Made by a program: the position numbers and the translations under genes
The notes under the pieces: model-generated
Seen by the model: only the letters and a program-made list of their open reading frames with translations
Databases searched by the model: none
Told to the model about the DNA's origin: nothing
Part shown: one piece after another, positions 8,728 to 21,478 of the stretch
How positions within the stretch are numbered: position 1 is the stretch's first letter
Layout: every line of letters begins with the position of its first letter
Assembly (NCBI RefSeq): GCF_042186555.1
Contig: NC_133326.1
Span: 591,635,790 to 591,699,789 of the forward strand
Direction of reading: 5' to 3'
Source of the DNA: Aquarana catesbeiana
Lineage: Eukaryota; Chordata; Amphibia; Anura; Ranidae
DNA: 64,000 nt

Positions 8728-11700
8728 ATGCATCCTGACACACACATCCCTCCTTCCCCACTCTGTATAGCCACGCATAATGTACAGGGCATGAACTCTC
8801 CTGTCAAAAGACGTAAATTATTTAATCATTACAAGTCACAAAAAATCACAATTCTTTTATTGCAAGAAACTCACTTCCCATCCTCGTACAACCCCTCCTT
8901 CTTAAATGGTCACTACACTCAGTTTTTTCTTTCTAATGCTGAAAACAAGTCTAAAGGGGTAGCCATCTGTTTTGCAAAACACCTTAAATTTTCCCCCTCT
9001 GAAGTTATTAAAGACCAAGCGGGCAGGTTTCTACTGGTAAAAGGCACGATTGAGGGTTCATTGTACTCCTTTATTTCTTACTATGCCCCAAACAAAGGTC
9101 AGGCTTCCTTTTTCTCCACAATGTTGTCCACACTAGGCCCACAACTTGAGGGGAAAATAATAATGGGAGGAGACACAAACCTCCCTTTCGATACTTCTCT
9201 AGACAAATCGGGGTCTGGACCTCCTCGCTCCAGAAAACCTCCAAAACAAAGTACTAAAATAGCCTCCACACTGTATTCTCTAGGCCTGGTGGACATATGG
9301 AGAGAAATGAATCCTAGGTCCAAAGACTTTACCCATTACTCCGCCCCACACCACCTCTACACCAGAATCGATCACATTTTTATCCAATCACATAACATCC
9401 CCAGGGCTATTAAAGCAGTTATTAAAGACTCCTCCATTTCAGACCACTCCTTGGTTTTCTTATATATGCAACAATCTCTTAACCCGGGTAACAAATTCAT
9501 ATGGCGCCTTAATGAAGGGCTCCTCAGTGACCCAATACAATGCTCGATTCTAGCAAAAGAAATACAGGAATATTTTCGTTTAAACGACATGGAAGAACTT
9601 TCTCCGGAAACGTTGTGGGCAGCCCATAAGGCAGTCCTCAGAGGGAAAATTATTCAAATCTCCACCACCCTTAAAAAAGAACGCACGGCTGAAACTAACA
9701 ATCTTCGGTTAAAATTTCAATCTCTGTCTGGAGCCCATAAAAGGAATCCCACCAAGGATTCTCTAGAGGTGCTGGAAAATGCACGGACATCTTTAAACCT
9801 GGCCCTCACCTCCAAAGCTGAGAAACAGCTCCGGTGGTCAGGCGCTCGCTTTTACCACCAAACTGACAAAATAGGAGCTAAATTAGCAGCCAAATTGTCA
9901 CCAAGACCACGATCAGCTGCCTTCCCCAAAATTTGCATTCTTTCGGGTGAACATTCTCAAAACCCAAAAAGCATAATGGAAACATTCCACGACTTTTATA
10001 CTTCACTATATAAAAAGGAACAAACAAAACCTGATCATTCTATATCGGACTTCCTAAACAACCTATCCCTCCCCAGATTATAGTCTGAACATTCGGACCT
10101 ACTAGATGATCCTATCTCAGAAGCAGAAGTACTCAAGGTGATTAAGCACCTGAAACAAAACTCGGCCCCGGGTCCCGACGGCTTTTCCGTTGGATATTAC
10201 AAAAAATTCGGCCCTATTTTAACACCGTATTTAGTCAAATTCTTTAACTCTCTCAGGTGTGGCTCTCCCCTGGATAAAGCCCTCAATCTTGCCTTTATAT
10301 CGGTCATTCCAAAACCTGGCAAAGACACAACTATGGTTTCCAATTATCGTCCTATCTCCTTAAATAACAATGATTTAAAAATCTTAACCAAAGTTCTTTC
10401 CAACCGGCTAGCATCCTGCATAGCCTTTTATATCAATAAGGACCGGGTGGGCTTTATCACGGGGAAACAAGGACCTGATCAGATCAGGAGAGCAATTGAC
10501 ATAATTTCACTTCTCAAATCTCAATGGGATGGAGGCTCCCCACAACACGGCTATCTGTTATCCATCGACTTGCAAAAAGCTTTTGTCACCTGGCCCTACC
10601 TATTCCATATACTAGAACGCTGGGGTTTTGGTCAACGTTTCATGAGCATCCTTAGAGCCCTGTACTCTGACCCAAGTGCACAGGTCAGATTGCAGGGCTA
10701 CTATTCCGAGCCTCTTACTATAGAGAGGTGAACTAGACAGGGGTGCCCTCTCTCCCCCCTTCTGTTTGCCATAGCCATGGAGTCCTTGGCTATTGCAATT
10801 AGAACTCATCCTGACATCAAAGGGGTGTTGTGTGGCAAACGCGAGCACAAATGCACCCTTTTTGCTGATGACTTGTTGCTCTTCGTGACTTCCCCTCTAG
10901 TCTCTACTCCTAATATCTTCTCTTTGCTTGATAATTTTGGTGATGCATCTGGTCTGCGAGTCAACGTAGCCAAATCTTCTGCCCTGAACATCACGGTCCC
11001 TCCTAATGTTCTATGTAGCCTTCAAAACCACTTCCCATTTTCCTGGAACGAGGTCTCACTTCCATACCTAGGGGTCAATCTCACAGCAAATATAGCCTCA
11101 CTCTATTCATCCAACTACCCGGCCATCTTTCGTAAATTGATTTCGGACCTATCCCTTTGGGATAATCATAACTTATCTTGGCTAGGCCGTATTAACGCAG
11201 TCAAAATGACCCTCCTACCCCGCATACTTTATTTATTCAGATCCTTGCCCATCCCTATCCAAAAATCGCAAGTTCACCTACTCCAATCCAAAATCATAAA
11301 ATTCATTTGGGGCTCGAGGGGAAGTCGTTGCGCACAACATATCTTATTCAGGCCTAAATCACAAGGTGGTCTAGCTCTACCCAACATTTGGTGGTATTAT
11401 CAGGCAGCTCAGTTGGCCCAGATCTCCATTGTATATTCAAAGGGTCCGAAACCTGATTGGGTATCATTGGAACGTCATGCAGTCCTTCACCACACAATTT
11501 ATTTTTTGCTTTGGTCTCCCACTAAATTGAGACCACCCATTCTAGCCCCCACGTTATCACATTCTCTGGCATTATGTGACCGACTCTATAAAAATCCCTC
11601 CCTGATTTCCCCCCTCAAACCCCTGACACATATTTTTCATAATTCCGACTTTCCTCCTGGAATGAACATCTTAGCGTTTAGTTGGTGGCTGAATAAGGGA

Positions 11701-12564
11701 TTACTTAGAATAGGGAACTATTTCTCCTCCACAGGCCCGCTCTCCTTGGCATTCTGTACAAGTAAGCTTGAAATGCCCCCTGCTGAACGTTTTCATTTTA
11801 TGCAAATCCAACACTTCCTTCATTCCATTTGGCCAAATAAATCAGAGCCCCCTTCAGTAACTAACTATGAATCATGGTGTGCGGGTGCAATGGATCAGAG
11901 AGGGGGGATCTCCATAATATATGCTTCGCTTGCCTCAGCGGTGTCCAAACCTCCATACGCCTTATCCTGGGAAAAAGACCTTGATATCTCCTGGGATAGT
12001 GATCAATGGTTCTCCTGTTTTCATCGCTCGTTTAAGGGAATCCTTAATGTTTCCCTCATGGAGGGCAGCATTAAGGTGCTCATGAGATGGTACAGGGTAC
12101 CCTCTCTTCTTTCCAGGATATATCCTGATGCTTCCCCGCTGTGCTTCCGTGGATGCAACCATATAGGGACTCTGTACCACGTATGGTGGACCTGCCCACG
12201 TTTAAGGAGCTTATGGAACAAAGTATTCTCAGTGATCCGCAAAGTAACCACCGCTCAGATTTCTCAAAACCTAGAGATAGCCCTATTGAATCTGAAAGTA
12301 GATATGGTAGATAAATATACCCAACAACTGATCTTTTTCATCCTACTGGGCACCAAAATAACAATAGCCTTTTGTTGGAAAAAACACAGAGTCCCATTCA
12401 CAGCGGTGAAGCATAAAATTTCCTGGATTATGGCACAAGAAAAGATAGTTAGCATTATACAAGACAAAGTTCATAATTTTGAGTTAACATGGGAACCTTG
12501 GGCCAATTTTTGTCATATTTCCTTATGCCCTGGCATTAGCCCACCAGGGCAACAGGCACTCTGA
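8728..12564 (+). pseudogene. LINE A ORF2 (endonuclease-reverse transcriptase), two nonsense codons
   Basis: A single frame of about 1279 codons, interrupted only by TAG at 10081-10083 and TGA at 10729-10731. The apurinic-like endonuclease occupies about 8770-9470: ATHNVQGMNSP, LLLQETHFP, and DSSISDHSLVF as the SDH catalytic motif. The reverse transcriptase follows: NSAPGPDGFS, VIPKPGKD, NYRPISL, QGCPLSPLLFA, and FADD at 10861-10872 with both catalytic aspartates. The C-terminus has the L1 cysteine motif CX3CX7HX4C near 12145-12200. Expected role is target-primed reverse transcription. As it stands, no full-length protein can be made. Confidence 0.9.
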
Positions 12565-13379
12565 GTGACTCCATTGATAATCCTTATCACGTGCAATTGT
12601 TTTCCTCCCCTCCTTCCTTCCCCTCCCCCTGGTCTTCCTTCCTCCCCTCTCCTTTTATTACCACAGATTCTCTTATTGTTTTCTCTGTAAGTTGGTAAAC
12701 CCTGATATTTATTTATTTATGTATTTTTCTTTTGCTTTTCTTTGGAGGGACATGGTATTACCTTAACAATCCCTCGGTTCCCCGGACCTAGGGCTTTTCT
12801 GATGGAATACCTCCCCTTAAGCTAGAGTCTATGTATCTAAGCTGGTTAGATCACTTGACTATAGTCATTAGCGGGGTAGGGCTTTTCTCACTGCTAGATT
12901 AGAACAATGATATAGGGCTCTCCTGCTTGGGAAGGACTCGACCGAGGTTGGGGATCCGGGAGGGTGGAGTGGCCTCACGCTCGCAGTGTGTTCCCATATG
13001 GGGCAGGTGGCGGTCGCCTCTCCTGCTCCCTGAGCCCTTGCAAATAAACGAGTGAAGTCTTCCTTATTTACACAACCACATCACCCTCACCCCGGAAAAT
13101 GTGTAATATCTGTCTCCTTCAGTCTTTTGATCCGGCAGAATACACATCATATATTAGTCTAGCTTCTGAGACATGTCTATTTTAGATTATAATCTTGATA
13201 TACTTTAAATTGTAACACAGAATTTTACTTTATTGGGCTTTCCTTTTTACACCTTGCATTGAGAGGTTTTGCCTCGATTTCATTTGTTCCTTATGTTTCT
13301 TCATATCTTACTGCTTTGTAATGCCTACTACAAAGGTTCTGTAAAATTTTTGTTACTAATAATAAAAATCTATTGAAAG
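12565..13379 (+). other. LINE A 3' UTR
   Basis: Non-coding tail from the ORF2 stop to the TSD. It contains a C/T-rich tract (12600-12660), unremarkable sequence, and terminal A-rich 'aataaaaatc' upstream of the TSD. The end is nearly identical in style to the LINE C terminus (aataaaaactattgaaagaa on the minus strand at 16304-16323). Confidence 0.75.
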
Positions 13380-16303
13380 AAAAAGTTTTATCCTGCTGTT
13401 TTATGTTTACAGGAAACACATCTGACAACCGAAACCAAAAGTAGCCTGAAATATGCATGGACAGGTTGGGTGTACCACTCCACTCACACCTCCTTTTCCT
13501 GGGGCATGAGTGTGGTGGTACACAGGTCCCTGGACTATCAGGAATATGCCTCCAAAATAGATCCAGAGGGGAGATTTGTGTTTCTACACTGTCGTATTGG
13601 TATTTTGAAATGTATTTTGGGTGCTTCGGCTTCTCCTGGAATTTCTGGAGGGGAAGCCGAACCTCCCTATGCTGTTTGTGGGGGGCTTCAATAGTTGGTT
13701 GGACCCAGGTTTGGACAAACATCAGCCCCTGGGATTACAGGCTCCCCATAGGGCAACTCCACCCGCTAGATTATTACAGGAGATGGGCTGGCTAGACATA
13801 TGGAGACACCGAAACCCTGCAGTTAAACAATTCTCCTGCTTTTCGAAAACCCACGGGTCATTGTCCAGGATAGACTTAGAAGTGGGAACCTCAGCTATGC
13901 TCCCCTCAGTTTCAGACATTTCCTACAAACTCCGATGCGTATCTGACCACTCATATATGGTGATAAACCTTATTGTAACTCAATTATCTACACTCCCAAA
14001 AGCACCTTGGAAATTCAATGCCTTTTGGCTCCAGCTATTCAATTCCCCCGAGGAACTAGAGGGAAGCATTCAAAAGTTTTTTACACACCAGCCTGATTCA
14101 GCATCTGTTATCACTGAATGTGAAGCATTTAAATCCTATCTTAGACGTCTACTAAGCAAAGAGGTTACCAAGGTTAAAAAAAACTCTGAAGCCCTTAGAG
14201 AGGCTCTGGGGATGCAGGTCCACTCCCTGGAGGTGAAATATGTGCAGGATCCCACTGACTCCGCTAGGGGGGCTTGGCATGCAGCTCAATCAGCTTACGA
14301 GCACCTGCTGGTCTTGTCGGCGGAAAAAAAGAGGTTCTTCTCCAAGACAGCTTTCTTTGAGGAGGGGGAGACAACAGGCCATCTCTTGGCTAGAATTGCA
14401 AATTCAGAACAGAAATCTTCAGTTATTGGTACCATAAAAACTGCTGGGGGGCGGCTTGTACACTCCCCAGATTTAATACTAAAAACATTGGCAGACTTTT
14501 ATGAAGCATTATACCGCCCGGCCTCGGAGTATAGCTCTGGGGAATTATACAGTTATTTGGATGAGATTATTTTCCCGGGCCTCTCAACCTCTCAGAGTCA
14601 GGATCTAGACTCTCCATTAACTCTGGAGGAGTTGCAGGTAGCGGTAGCAGAGTTTCCTAATTGTAAAGCTCCAGGGGGGACGATATCCCCATGGAGATCT
14701 ACGAACACTATTCAGAGGTGTTACTACCCAAGTTGCTAGAGGTGTTTAATGCAGCTAAGGAGCAAAATGTCCTTCCACCTTCCATGTCCAAGGCCCATAT
14801 TGTGTTAATTTTAAAACCAGGTAAAGACTCAGTGGACCTGGCCTCGTATAGGCCGATCTTGCTACTACAATTGGATATTAAAAAACTGGCAAAAGTACTA
14901 GCCCTCAGGCTAAACAAGGTAATTACTTCAGTCATACACCCTGACCAGGCGGGATTTATGCCCAACAAGTCCACAGTAATAAACCTTAGAAGGCTATTTC
15001 TTAACATGCAATCCCATGCTGATAATAAGGGTAAGAGGGCTCTTCTGTCACTAGATGCTATGAAAGCCTTTGACAGTGTGGAGTGGCCATATCTCTGGGA
15101 GGTACTGAAGTGATTCGGCTTCAGTGACGTATACATCTCCTGGGTGCATTTGCTATATCATTGTCCTCAGGTGGTCATTAGAGAGGCAGGTAGATTGTCA
15201 CTTTCATTTGCATTAGGCCGGGGCATGCGGCAGGGGTGCCCTCTGTCCCCCCTGCTGTTTGCCCTGGTAATAGAACCATTGGCAATCAAGATCAGAGATC
15301 ATAAGGATATCACCGGCTTCTGCTATGGAGATAGACAGGAGACGGTGATGCTCTATGCTGACAAAACGGTGATTCTGCTGGGTGATATGGAGCAATCCTT
15401 GAGTAAACCGATGGAAACGGTGGTCCGCTTTGGGGAGTTCTCAGGTCTGAAAATAAATGGGGCTAAGTCAGCCCTGATGCCAATAGACAATGTACAAGTA
15501 CAATACGGAGAGCGAGTGGGAGATATCCCTGTAGCCACCTCTTTAAAATATCTGGGGATACATGTGACACCGTGAATCAGGGAATATAGTCAGTTAAATA
15601 TTTCCCTCCTATTGGCCAGATTTTGTTCACAAGTCAAAACTTGGAATACTCTGTGTATGTCAGTTGAGGGCGGGGTGAATCTAATTAAAATGATTCTTAT
15701 GCCCCAACTGCTATACAAGCTATACAACTCCCCAGTAGTTATCCCACTAAAGACCTTTAGGATAGTGAATACTATATTTCACGAGCTAATTTGGAAAAAT
15801 AGACCCCCCGGATAAAGTTAGAACATTTGCAACGTCCTAAAGATGATGGTGGCCTTGCACTACCGAATCCATGGCTGCATTATCTGGCATCACAACTGCA
15901 ACACTTGATAGGTACCATGGTCACAGAGGGAGACACAGTAGACAGAACCCCCAGTGTCTCTGAAAGCATCATGCTCCATACTGTAGGTGGAAAATCCATT
16001 CCAACTGATCTTGAGGCATTAGATTTCGGAAAACCCCCAAAAAGCTTAATAAACCTCCCACATATAGCTTAATACAGAAGATAAGGAACAAAACCAGCTA
16101 TTTACAGGGGGTGTCAGGTATTAATGAATTCAGCCCCATCTGGGTAAATGAGTCCTATCCCGAGTTAGCCAAATTGCAACATGCTGAAAGGTAGAAGAGA
16201 TGTGGTGTTTTCTACCTGACACAAATTATTAGTAACAGGAAATTACTGCCTTTCAAAACTCTGAGGGAGACATATGGGTTACCAATACAAATGCAGTTTT
16301 TCT
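13380..16303 (+). pseudogene. LINE B ORF2 (endonuclease-RT), heavily broken middle part
   Basis: This continues the ORF2 begun at 6656 after the LINE A insertion. In order: CLQETHLT (about 13415), endonuclease segments to about 13990 with VSDHSYM, a 13621-14739 open piece including PAPWKFNAFWLQLF-type sequence, then after a frameshift 14691-15113 (LILKPGKDS, DQAGFMP, LDAMKAFDSVEW). A stop and a further frame follow at 15144-15575 (RQGCPLSPLLFA). The catalytic box reads YADK (15354-15365) instead of YADD, so the second catalytic Asp is lost. Several more stops and frameshifts lie between 15575 and 16289. It ends at the TSD of LINE C. Confidence 0.85.
16289..16303. repeat. LINE C target-site duplication (left)
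   Basis: The 15-mer aaatgcagtttttct at 16289-16303 is repeated exactly at 22901-22915. It brackets LINE C within LINE B ORF2. LINE B coding sequence (..LPIQMQFF and YMQLRHAFIA) resumes directly after the right copy. Confidence 0.92.
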
Positions 16304-16990
16304 TTCTTTCAATAGTTTTTATTGAGAAGTTAACAAAACAATAAGGAAGATCAATATTACAGGTCTTACCACAAGATCAACTTATACTCATATACATAAA
16401 GTAGTTGACAGATCATAAACTGCTTGTAGGACAAAGAAAGGTATGTCGTAATCATTACATTGAATTCCTTAAGATCGACTCCAAAAAGAGGGGCCACTCC
16501 CCTACTCCAACACCCCACATGCGAGCTCGCTGTGCTAGGAGGGGAGGTCCACCACTCAGGAGAAGCAATACCAGTAAACCAGAGATATATGATGAAATAA
16601 TAATGCAGTAACGTCTTTAAATGGGGTAGTGAATTCAAACCTGAGGTGTCTATCATGAGTATTATACCCAGAAAGACAGAAAAACTAGTAGAGCTTATGG
16701 TGAGGTTTGCATGTGACTATCTAATTAGTGAGGAAAGTGGTATCATAGGTTCAGTCAGCAGTAAATAAGCTTTGTTAAGTATCTGAAGAAGCCTATCATC
16801 TATAATCAAGTAATGGATTATAGTAACTTCTGTAAGTGTTAGCAAAGCAGTCTAACCTGTATGCCAAAAATCTATAGGGTAAACAATGGAAGAAGATAGG
16901 AAAGGAGAGAGAGAAGAAAAGAGAGGATAGAGAACAAGAAATGATACATCTTGAGACGGTGCGGTACTCGCTCAACCACAGGGGTCCAGG

Positions 16991-19900
16991 TCAAGCTGTA
17001 GACAAAGGTGGCGGAGATATGTATTTAACCCATGGGTCCCAGGTGGCATCGTGTTTAGCAGTAGTGTCCAGGAGAATACTAACCGTCTTCTCCTGGGCCA
17101 TGATCCATGAAATCTTTCTCTTAACCAAGAGAAATGAAACAGTGGATCTCTTCCAGGCCCGTGCAATCGTGAGTTTGGTCCCCAGGAAAATGAACATAAT
17201 AAGTCGTTGAACTACTTTAGGAGTTTTAGGGCAGGGAAAATTTAGGAGAGCCAGCTGAGGAGACTTTTGGATTGGGAAGCCTGTTATTTTCCTTATGGTA
17301 TGATAGATCCTATTCCATAAACCCCGGATTTTAGGGCAGTCCCACCAAATGTGTAACATGGACCCTATATGCCCACAATTTCGGAAGCACATAGGGGAAG
17401 CACTGGGGTAGATTTTGGAGAGTTTGAGAGGGACCATGTACCATCGCATAAGGACTTTCATATTTGCTTCAATTAAAGCTATATTCAATATACCCTTAGA
17501 TGCTGCAAAGGAAGCTCTATGCCATTCCTCCACACTCCATGTGTGATGGAGATCATTCTCCCATTCTCGCATAAAGAGTGATTTAGTCTCAGCCATAGCT
17601 AGCGATCGGTAAATCACTGAGATCCCTCCCCTCTGCTCCACAGCTTGACCACACCACCACTCGTATTCCGTGATCGAAAGTGGGACATGACTGGGGGACC
17701 CAAGAGACTGCAGAAAGTGAAATATCTGTCTGAAACTAAATCTTTCAGTGTTGGGCATGTCAAGTTTGTTGATGCAGTGGGTCAGAGTGAGGGGTCCCGT
17801 AGGATTAGCAAAGTGTCCTATTCTATACATCCCCTTATCTAGCCACCATTGGAATGCTTGTATTTCCATGCCTGGGGGAAAAAGAGGATTTTGGAATATA
17901 TGGGACAGCGGATGCCAATTTGATACTATTCGAGGGTTGTGTTTGAGAGAGTCCCACAGTGTCAGGGAGTGGGAAAGTGTAGGGACCATGATGGCAGGTC
18001 TAGATCTAGGATGGGACCAGATAATGTAATCTAAAGTAAATTGAGGTATAGCCTGTCGCTCCATGTGAACCCAATCTGGGTGAGCAAACCTAGAATATAC
18101 AGTGGACAGTTGGGAAAGTTGTGCTGCTTGATGATACCAAAGAAGATTAGGTAAACCCACTCCTCCTTGATCCCTGCTCCTGAACAGAGTCTCTTTGGCA
18201 ATTCTATGTCCCTTTCCACCCCATATAAATTTAATAATTTTCGATTGAAACTTCCTGAGGTGATCTTTGGGGATAGGTATCGGTAAGGACCTAAAGAGAT
18301 AAAGAACACGTGGTAGCAAAGTTAGTTTTACGGAATTGATTCTACCTAACCAAGACAGCCCCATTTTGTCCCATCTGGATAAGTCCTCTCCTAATTTACG
18401 AAAAAGTGGGGGGAAATTAGCATTGTAGAGATTGTCAATTGATGAAGTAAGGTTGATACCCAGATAGGGGATCATTTTTTCCCCCCAACTGAATCGGAAG
18501 TCGGTTTTAAGTAAGGCCAGCACGGAGGTCGGTAGATTAATGTTTAGCGCCATAGATTTAGAGTAATTAACCCTAAGACCAGATACCTTGCCGAAGTCAT
18601 CGAGCACCTTGTATAGGTTAGGTAAAGAAGTAAATGGCGAGGTGATGAAAAGTAAAACATCATCAGCAAAGAGAGCGCACTTGTGGGTTTGTTGGCCACA
18701 ACGCACTCCCTGTATGTCCGGATTAGGACGGATGGCGCTAGCTAGTGTCTCGATGACTACGGCAAAGATCAATGGAGACAAAGGGCAGCCTTGTCTAGTA
18801 CCACGTAGGATCGGAAAAGAGTCCGAATAGTAACCCTGCATTTTGACTTGTGCAACCGGGGTATCGTATAGTGCTCCTATTATATTCATAAAGGTTTGAC
18901 CAAAACCCCACTTTTTTAGTATCGGGAACAGGAAGGCCCAGGAGACAGAGTCAAAAGCTTTCATTAGATCCAGAGACAAAACGAATCCCTGCTGAGGAAG
19001 TCCTTTGTCCCAGCCGGAGTTTAGTAACGAAACTATATCTATCGCTCTCCTGATCTGGTCTGGACCCTGTCTCCCAGGAATGAAGCCCACCTGATCCCTA
19101 TGCATATACAGGCTTATAAAGGAGGATATTCTATTAGCTAAGATTTTAGTTAAGATTTTTAGATCATTGTTGATCAATGATATGGGTCTGTAATTAGATG
19201 TACAGCTAGTGTCTTTACCTGGCTTTGGTATTACTGTAATGAAAGCCGAATTAAGCGTCTTGTCTAATTGACCCCCTGCTCGTAACTGATTATAAAAGCG
19301 AGCTAGATATGGAGAAAGCTGCTGGGAGAAGTGCTTGTAATACGGGGCTGAAAAGCCATCTGGACCTGGAGCGGAGTCATTTTTGAGGTCATGAATGACC
19401 TGAGATACTTCCTCCGCAGAAATAGGATTTTCAAGGCTGTCCTTATGATGCTCTCGTAGCTTAGGGAGCTGCAGGGAGCTCAGATAGGAATCAATTGTGT
19501 GAGACGAGGGTTCCGACCCTTGAGTACTATATAAAGATCGGTAAAAATCATGAAAGGATTCCATGATTTTCAGAGGATTCTGGGATAGGGAGCCATTGCT
19601 TAAACGTATCTTAGGTAAAGTGCGCACCCTCAGCCTTGGAGTAAGCCTGCGTGCCAACATGGCACCCAATTTGTCCTTTTGATAATAGAATCTCCCTCCA
19701 TCCCATCTTAGACTTTTCTCCGCTATGGCCGTGAGGGGCAGATTAAGAGCCATGCGCGCGGATTCAAGGCTAGCCGTCGATGTAACAGTGGGGTTGCGTT
19801 TATGTTGTTTACTGAAGTGAGAAAATTCACTTTCAAGTCTTGCTATTTCCAGTTTGCGGGCTTTGTTTATTCTGGCGGACATTTGGATGAGCTTACCCCT

Positions 19901-20848
19901 TACATAGGCTTTGTGAGCTGCCCACAGTGAGATGGGAGAGATATTATCAACATCATTATGTAAGAAATATTCCTGAATATCTTTGCTAAGTTCATTGACA
20001 TGTGAGGGATTGCTGAGTAAAGAGGCATTTAATTTCCAATGAAACCTGTGGTGATGAGTTACAGATTTGTGTATGATTAAGAGAAGGAAGGAGTGGTCCG
20101 ACCAGACAGAGTCTTTAATGATTGCTTTACGCACCAGCGGGATATGTTTTTGCATAATGAAAAAGTGATCAATTCTGGCAAAAGTATTGTGGGGGCTGGA
20201 ATAATGCGTATAATCTCGAGTACCAGGATTTAGTTCCCTCCAAGCATCTACCAGACCCTGCTGGAAGATCTGTCTGGCTACATTGAGGCTCTGTCTGGTG
20301 GGGCGCACACCATCCCTTCCCGGGGGTCTAGACTTATCCTTGCCTGCGTCAAATGCTATGTTGGAATCTCCGCTGTAAAGGACTATGCCTTCCAGCATTG
20401 GAGCAAGGGTGAGAAAGAGGGATTGGAAAAATTTGGATTGTCCTCGGTTAGGTGCATAATATGAGATTAGTGAGTAAATCTGACCATCAATGAGTCCCTT
20501 CACTAGAATGAACCTGCCATCAGGGTCCCTAAATTCAGAAGTTAGTGAAAATTGCGTTTTGCGGGAGAAGAAAATTCCCACCCCTTTGGTTTTTTTATCA
20601 GAATTGGCAAGAAAAAACGTGGGGAATTTGGCATGTATAAAAGACGGAGCGTAAGATCTTGGAAAGTGTGTTTCCTGAAGAAATAGTATGTCTATTTTTT
20701 GGTCATGATAATACTGAAAGATTTTCCGACGCTTAAGTGGGGAATTAAGCCCCTGTACGTTATGTGAGGCCAGGCGTAAGGCCTGTGAGGAGGTGGTGTG
20801 GTCAGCCATGGAGCAGGATAGGTTGAGATGCCAGTAAACCCCAATCAC
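16991..20848 (-). CDS. LINE C ORF2: intact endonuclease-reverse transcriptase
   Basis: Open for 1285 codons from Met 20848. Met at 20809 (MADHTTSS) is the likelier start because the endonuclease begins 14 codons later. Endonuclease motifs: LASHNVQGLNSP, LFLQETHFP, YYAPNRGQ, and the catalytic DSVWSDHS around 20095-20120. RT motifs: SAPGPDGFS, FITVIPKPGKD, NYRPISLINND, LDLMKAFDSV, RQGCPLSPLIFA, FADDV at 18659-18670 (both catalytic Asp present), and YLGINL. The C-terminal zinc-knuckle-like CX3CX7HX4C (CFRNC..H..WWDC) lies near 17335-17395. Length matches L1 ORF2 proteins (about 1275 aa). It nicks target DNA and primes reverse transcription in the nucleus. No disabling change is visible. Confidence 0.95.
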   Translation of the reverse strand: MIGVYWHLNLSCSMADHTTSSQALRLASHNVQGLNSPLKRRKIFQYYHDQKIDILFLQETHFPRSYAPSFIHAKFPTFFLANSDKKTKGVGIFFSRKTQFSLTSEFRDPDGRFILVKGLIDGQIYSLISYYAPNRGQSKFFQSLFLTLAPMLEGIVLYSGDSNIAFDAGKDKSRPPGRDGVRPTRQSLNVARQIFQQGLVDAWRELNPGTRDYTHYSSPHNTFARIDHFFIMQKHIPLVRKAIIKDSVWSDHSFLLLIIHKSVTHHHRFHWKLNASLLSNPSHVNELSKDIQEYFLHNDVDNISPISLWAAHKAYVRGKLIQMSARINKARKLEIARLESEFSHFSKQHKRNPTVTSTASLESARMALNLPLTAIAEKSLRWDGGRFYYQKDKLGAMLARRLTPRLRVRTLPKIRLSNGSLSQNPLKIMESFHDFYRSLYSTQGSEPSSHTIDSYLSSLQLPKLREHHKDSLENPISAEEVSQVIHDLKNDSAPGPDGFSAPYYKHFSQQLSPYLARFYNQLRAGGQLDKTLNSAFITVIPKPGKDTSCTSNYRPISLINNDLKILTKILANRISSFISLYMHRDQVGFIPGRQGPDQIRRAIDIVSLLNSGWDKGLPQQGFVLSLDLMKAFDSVSWAFLFPILKKWGFGQTFMNIIGALYDTPVAQVKMQGYYSDSFPILRGTRQGCPLSPLIFAVVIETLASAIRPNPDIQGVRCGQQTHKCALFADDVLLFITSPFTSLPNLYKVLDDFGKVSGLRVNYSKSMALNINLPTSVLALLKTDFRFSWGEKMIPYLGINLTSSIDNLYNANFPPLFRKLGEDLSRWDKMGLSWLGRINSVKLTLLPRVLYLFRSLPIPIPKDHLRKFQSKIIKFIWGGKGHRIAKETLFRSRDQGGVGLPNLLWYHQAAQLSQLSTVYSRFAHPDWVHMERQAIPQFTLDYIIWSHPRSRPAIMVPTLSHSLTLWDSLKHNPRIVSNWHPLSHIFQNPLFPPGMEIQAFQWWLDKGMYRIGHFANPTGPLTLTHCINKLDMPNTERFSFRQIFHFLQSLGSPSHVPLSITEYEWWCGQAVEQRGGISVIYRSLAMAETKSLFMREWENDLHHTWSVEEWHRASFAASKGILNIALIEANMKVLMRWYMVPLKLSKIYPSASPMCFRNCGHIGSMLHIWWDCPKIRGLWNRIYHTIRKITGFPIQKSPQLALLNFPCPKTPKVVQRLIMFIFLGTKLTIARAWKRSTVSFLLVKRKISWIMAQEKTVSILLDTTAKHDATWDPWVKYISPPPLSTA

Positions 20849-21447
20849 CTACCTTCCGATTGACAGGTGGCATGTGGTCATGTATCAATGGTAGGATCCT
20901 CAGATCACGATCCCAGGCCCCGTGGGCAAGCGAGACCGCACACGTCACTGAAAAGAGTAAAAATTTAGTAAGGGGATTAAGAGAGAGAAAAAGCAGAGGA
21001 ATAGTAGGAAAAGAGAAGAAGATCCAGGGATATGTGAAAAAAACGTTCATCATATCCCGAGATATAAATATGTTGCCTCCAAACTTGTGGAGGAAATCCC
21101 AACCTGAAGTAGGAGTAACTGCAATCCGACTTCGAGGGAAGGATGAGGCGCAAAAGTACCGCCCCGTGCACGGCACCCCGTAAAAAAAAAAAACTATGAC
21201 AACAATATATTAGGATACACTTCCTATCCCATTAATAACTAAGAATTATATCTGTAACGGGAGGGAACAAAAAGGATCACAAGTTAAAATTGACCCCCAT
21301 GACAAAAATAAAATAAAGAAGAAAGAAAAAGAAAAAAAAAAAAATATTTTTCCCTTTCTTTTCTTTTTTTTTTCTTTCATGAAGAGGGTATAACCCCAAA
21401 TGACAGGATCAAAAACTTTCCACGCCCCCCAGGACCAGACAGGTGCT

Positions 21448-21478
<31 letters not shown>

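Larger units (their letters stand above)
6748..13379 (+). mobile_element. LINE A: full-length L1-clade retrotransposon inserted in LINE B
   Basis: A 6.63 kb element bounded by the 14-bp TSD aaaaagttttatcc. It has a GC-rich 5' UTR, ORF1 (6901-8070), a T-rich inter-ORF spacer (8071-8727), ORF2 (8728-12564), and an 815-bp 3' UTR with a C/T-rich tract near 12600-12660. It ends in 'aataataaaaatctattgaaag' style sequence. The family is close to LINE C at 16304-22900: same ORF1 architecture, same ORF2 N-terminus and same CX3CX7HX4C C-terminal motif. Only three in-frame stops, and no frameshift that I can see, disrupt the coding parts. Confidence 0.9.
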
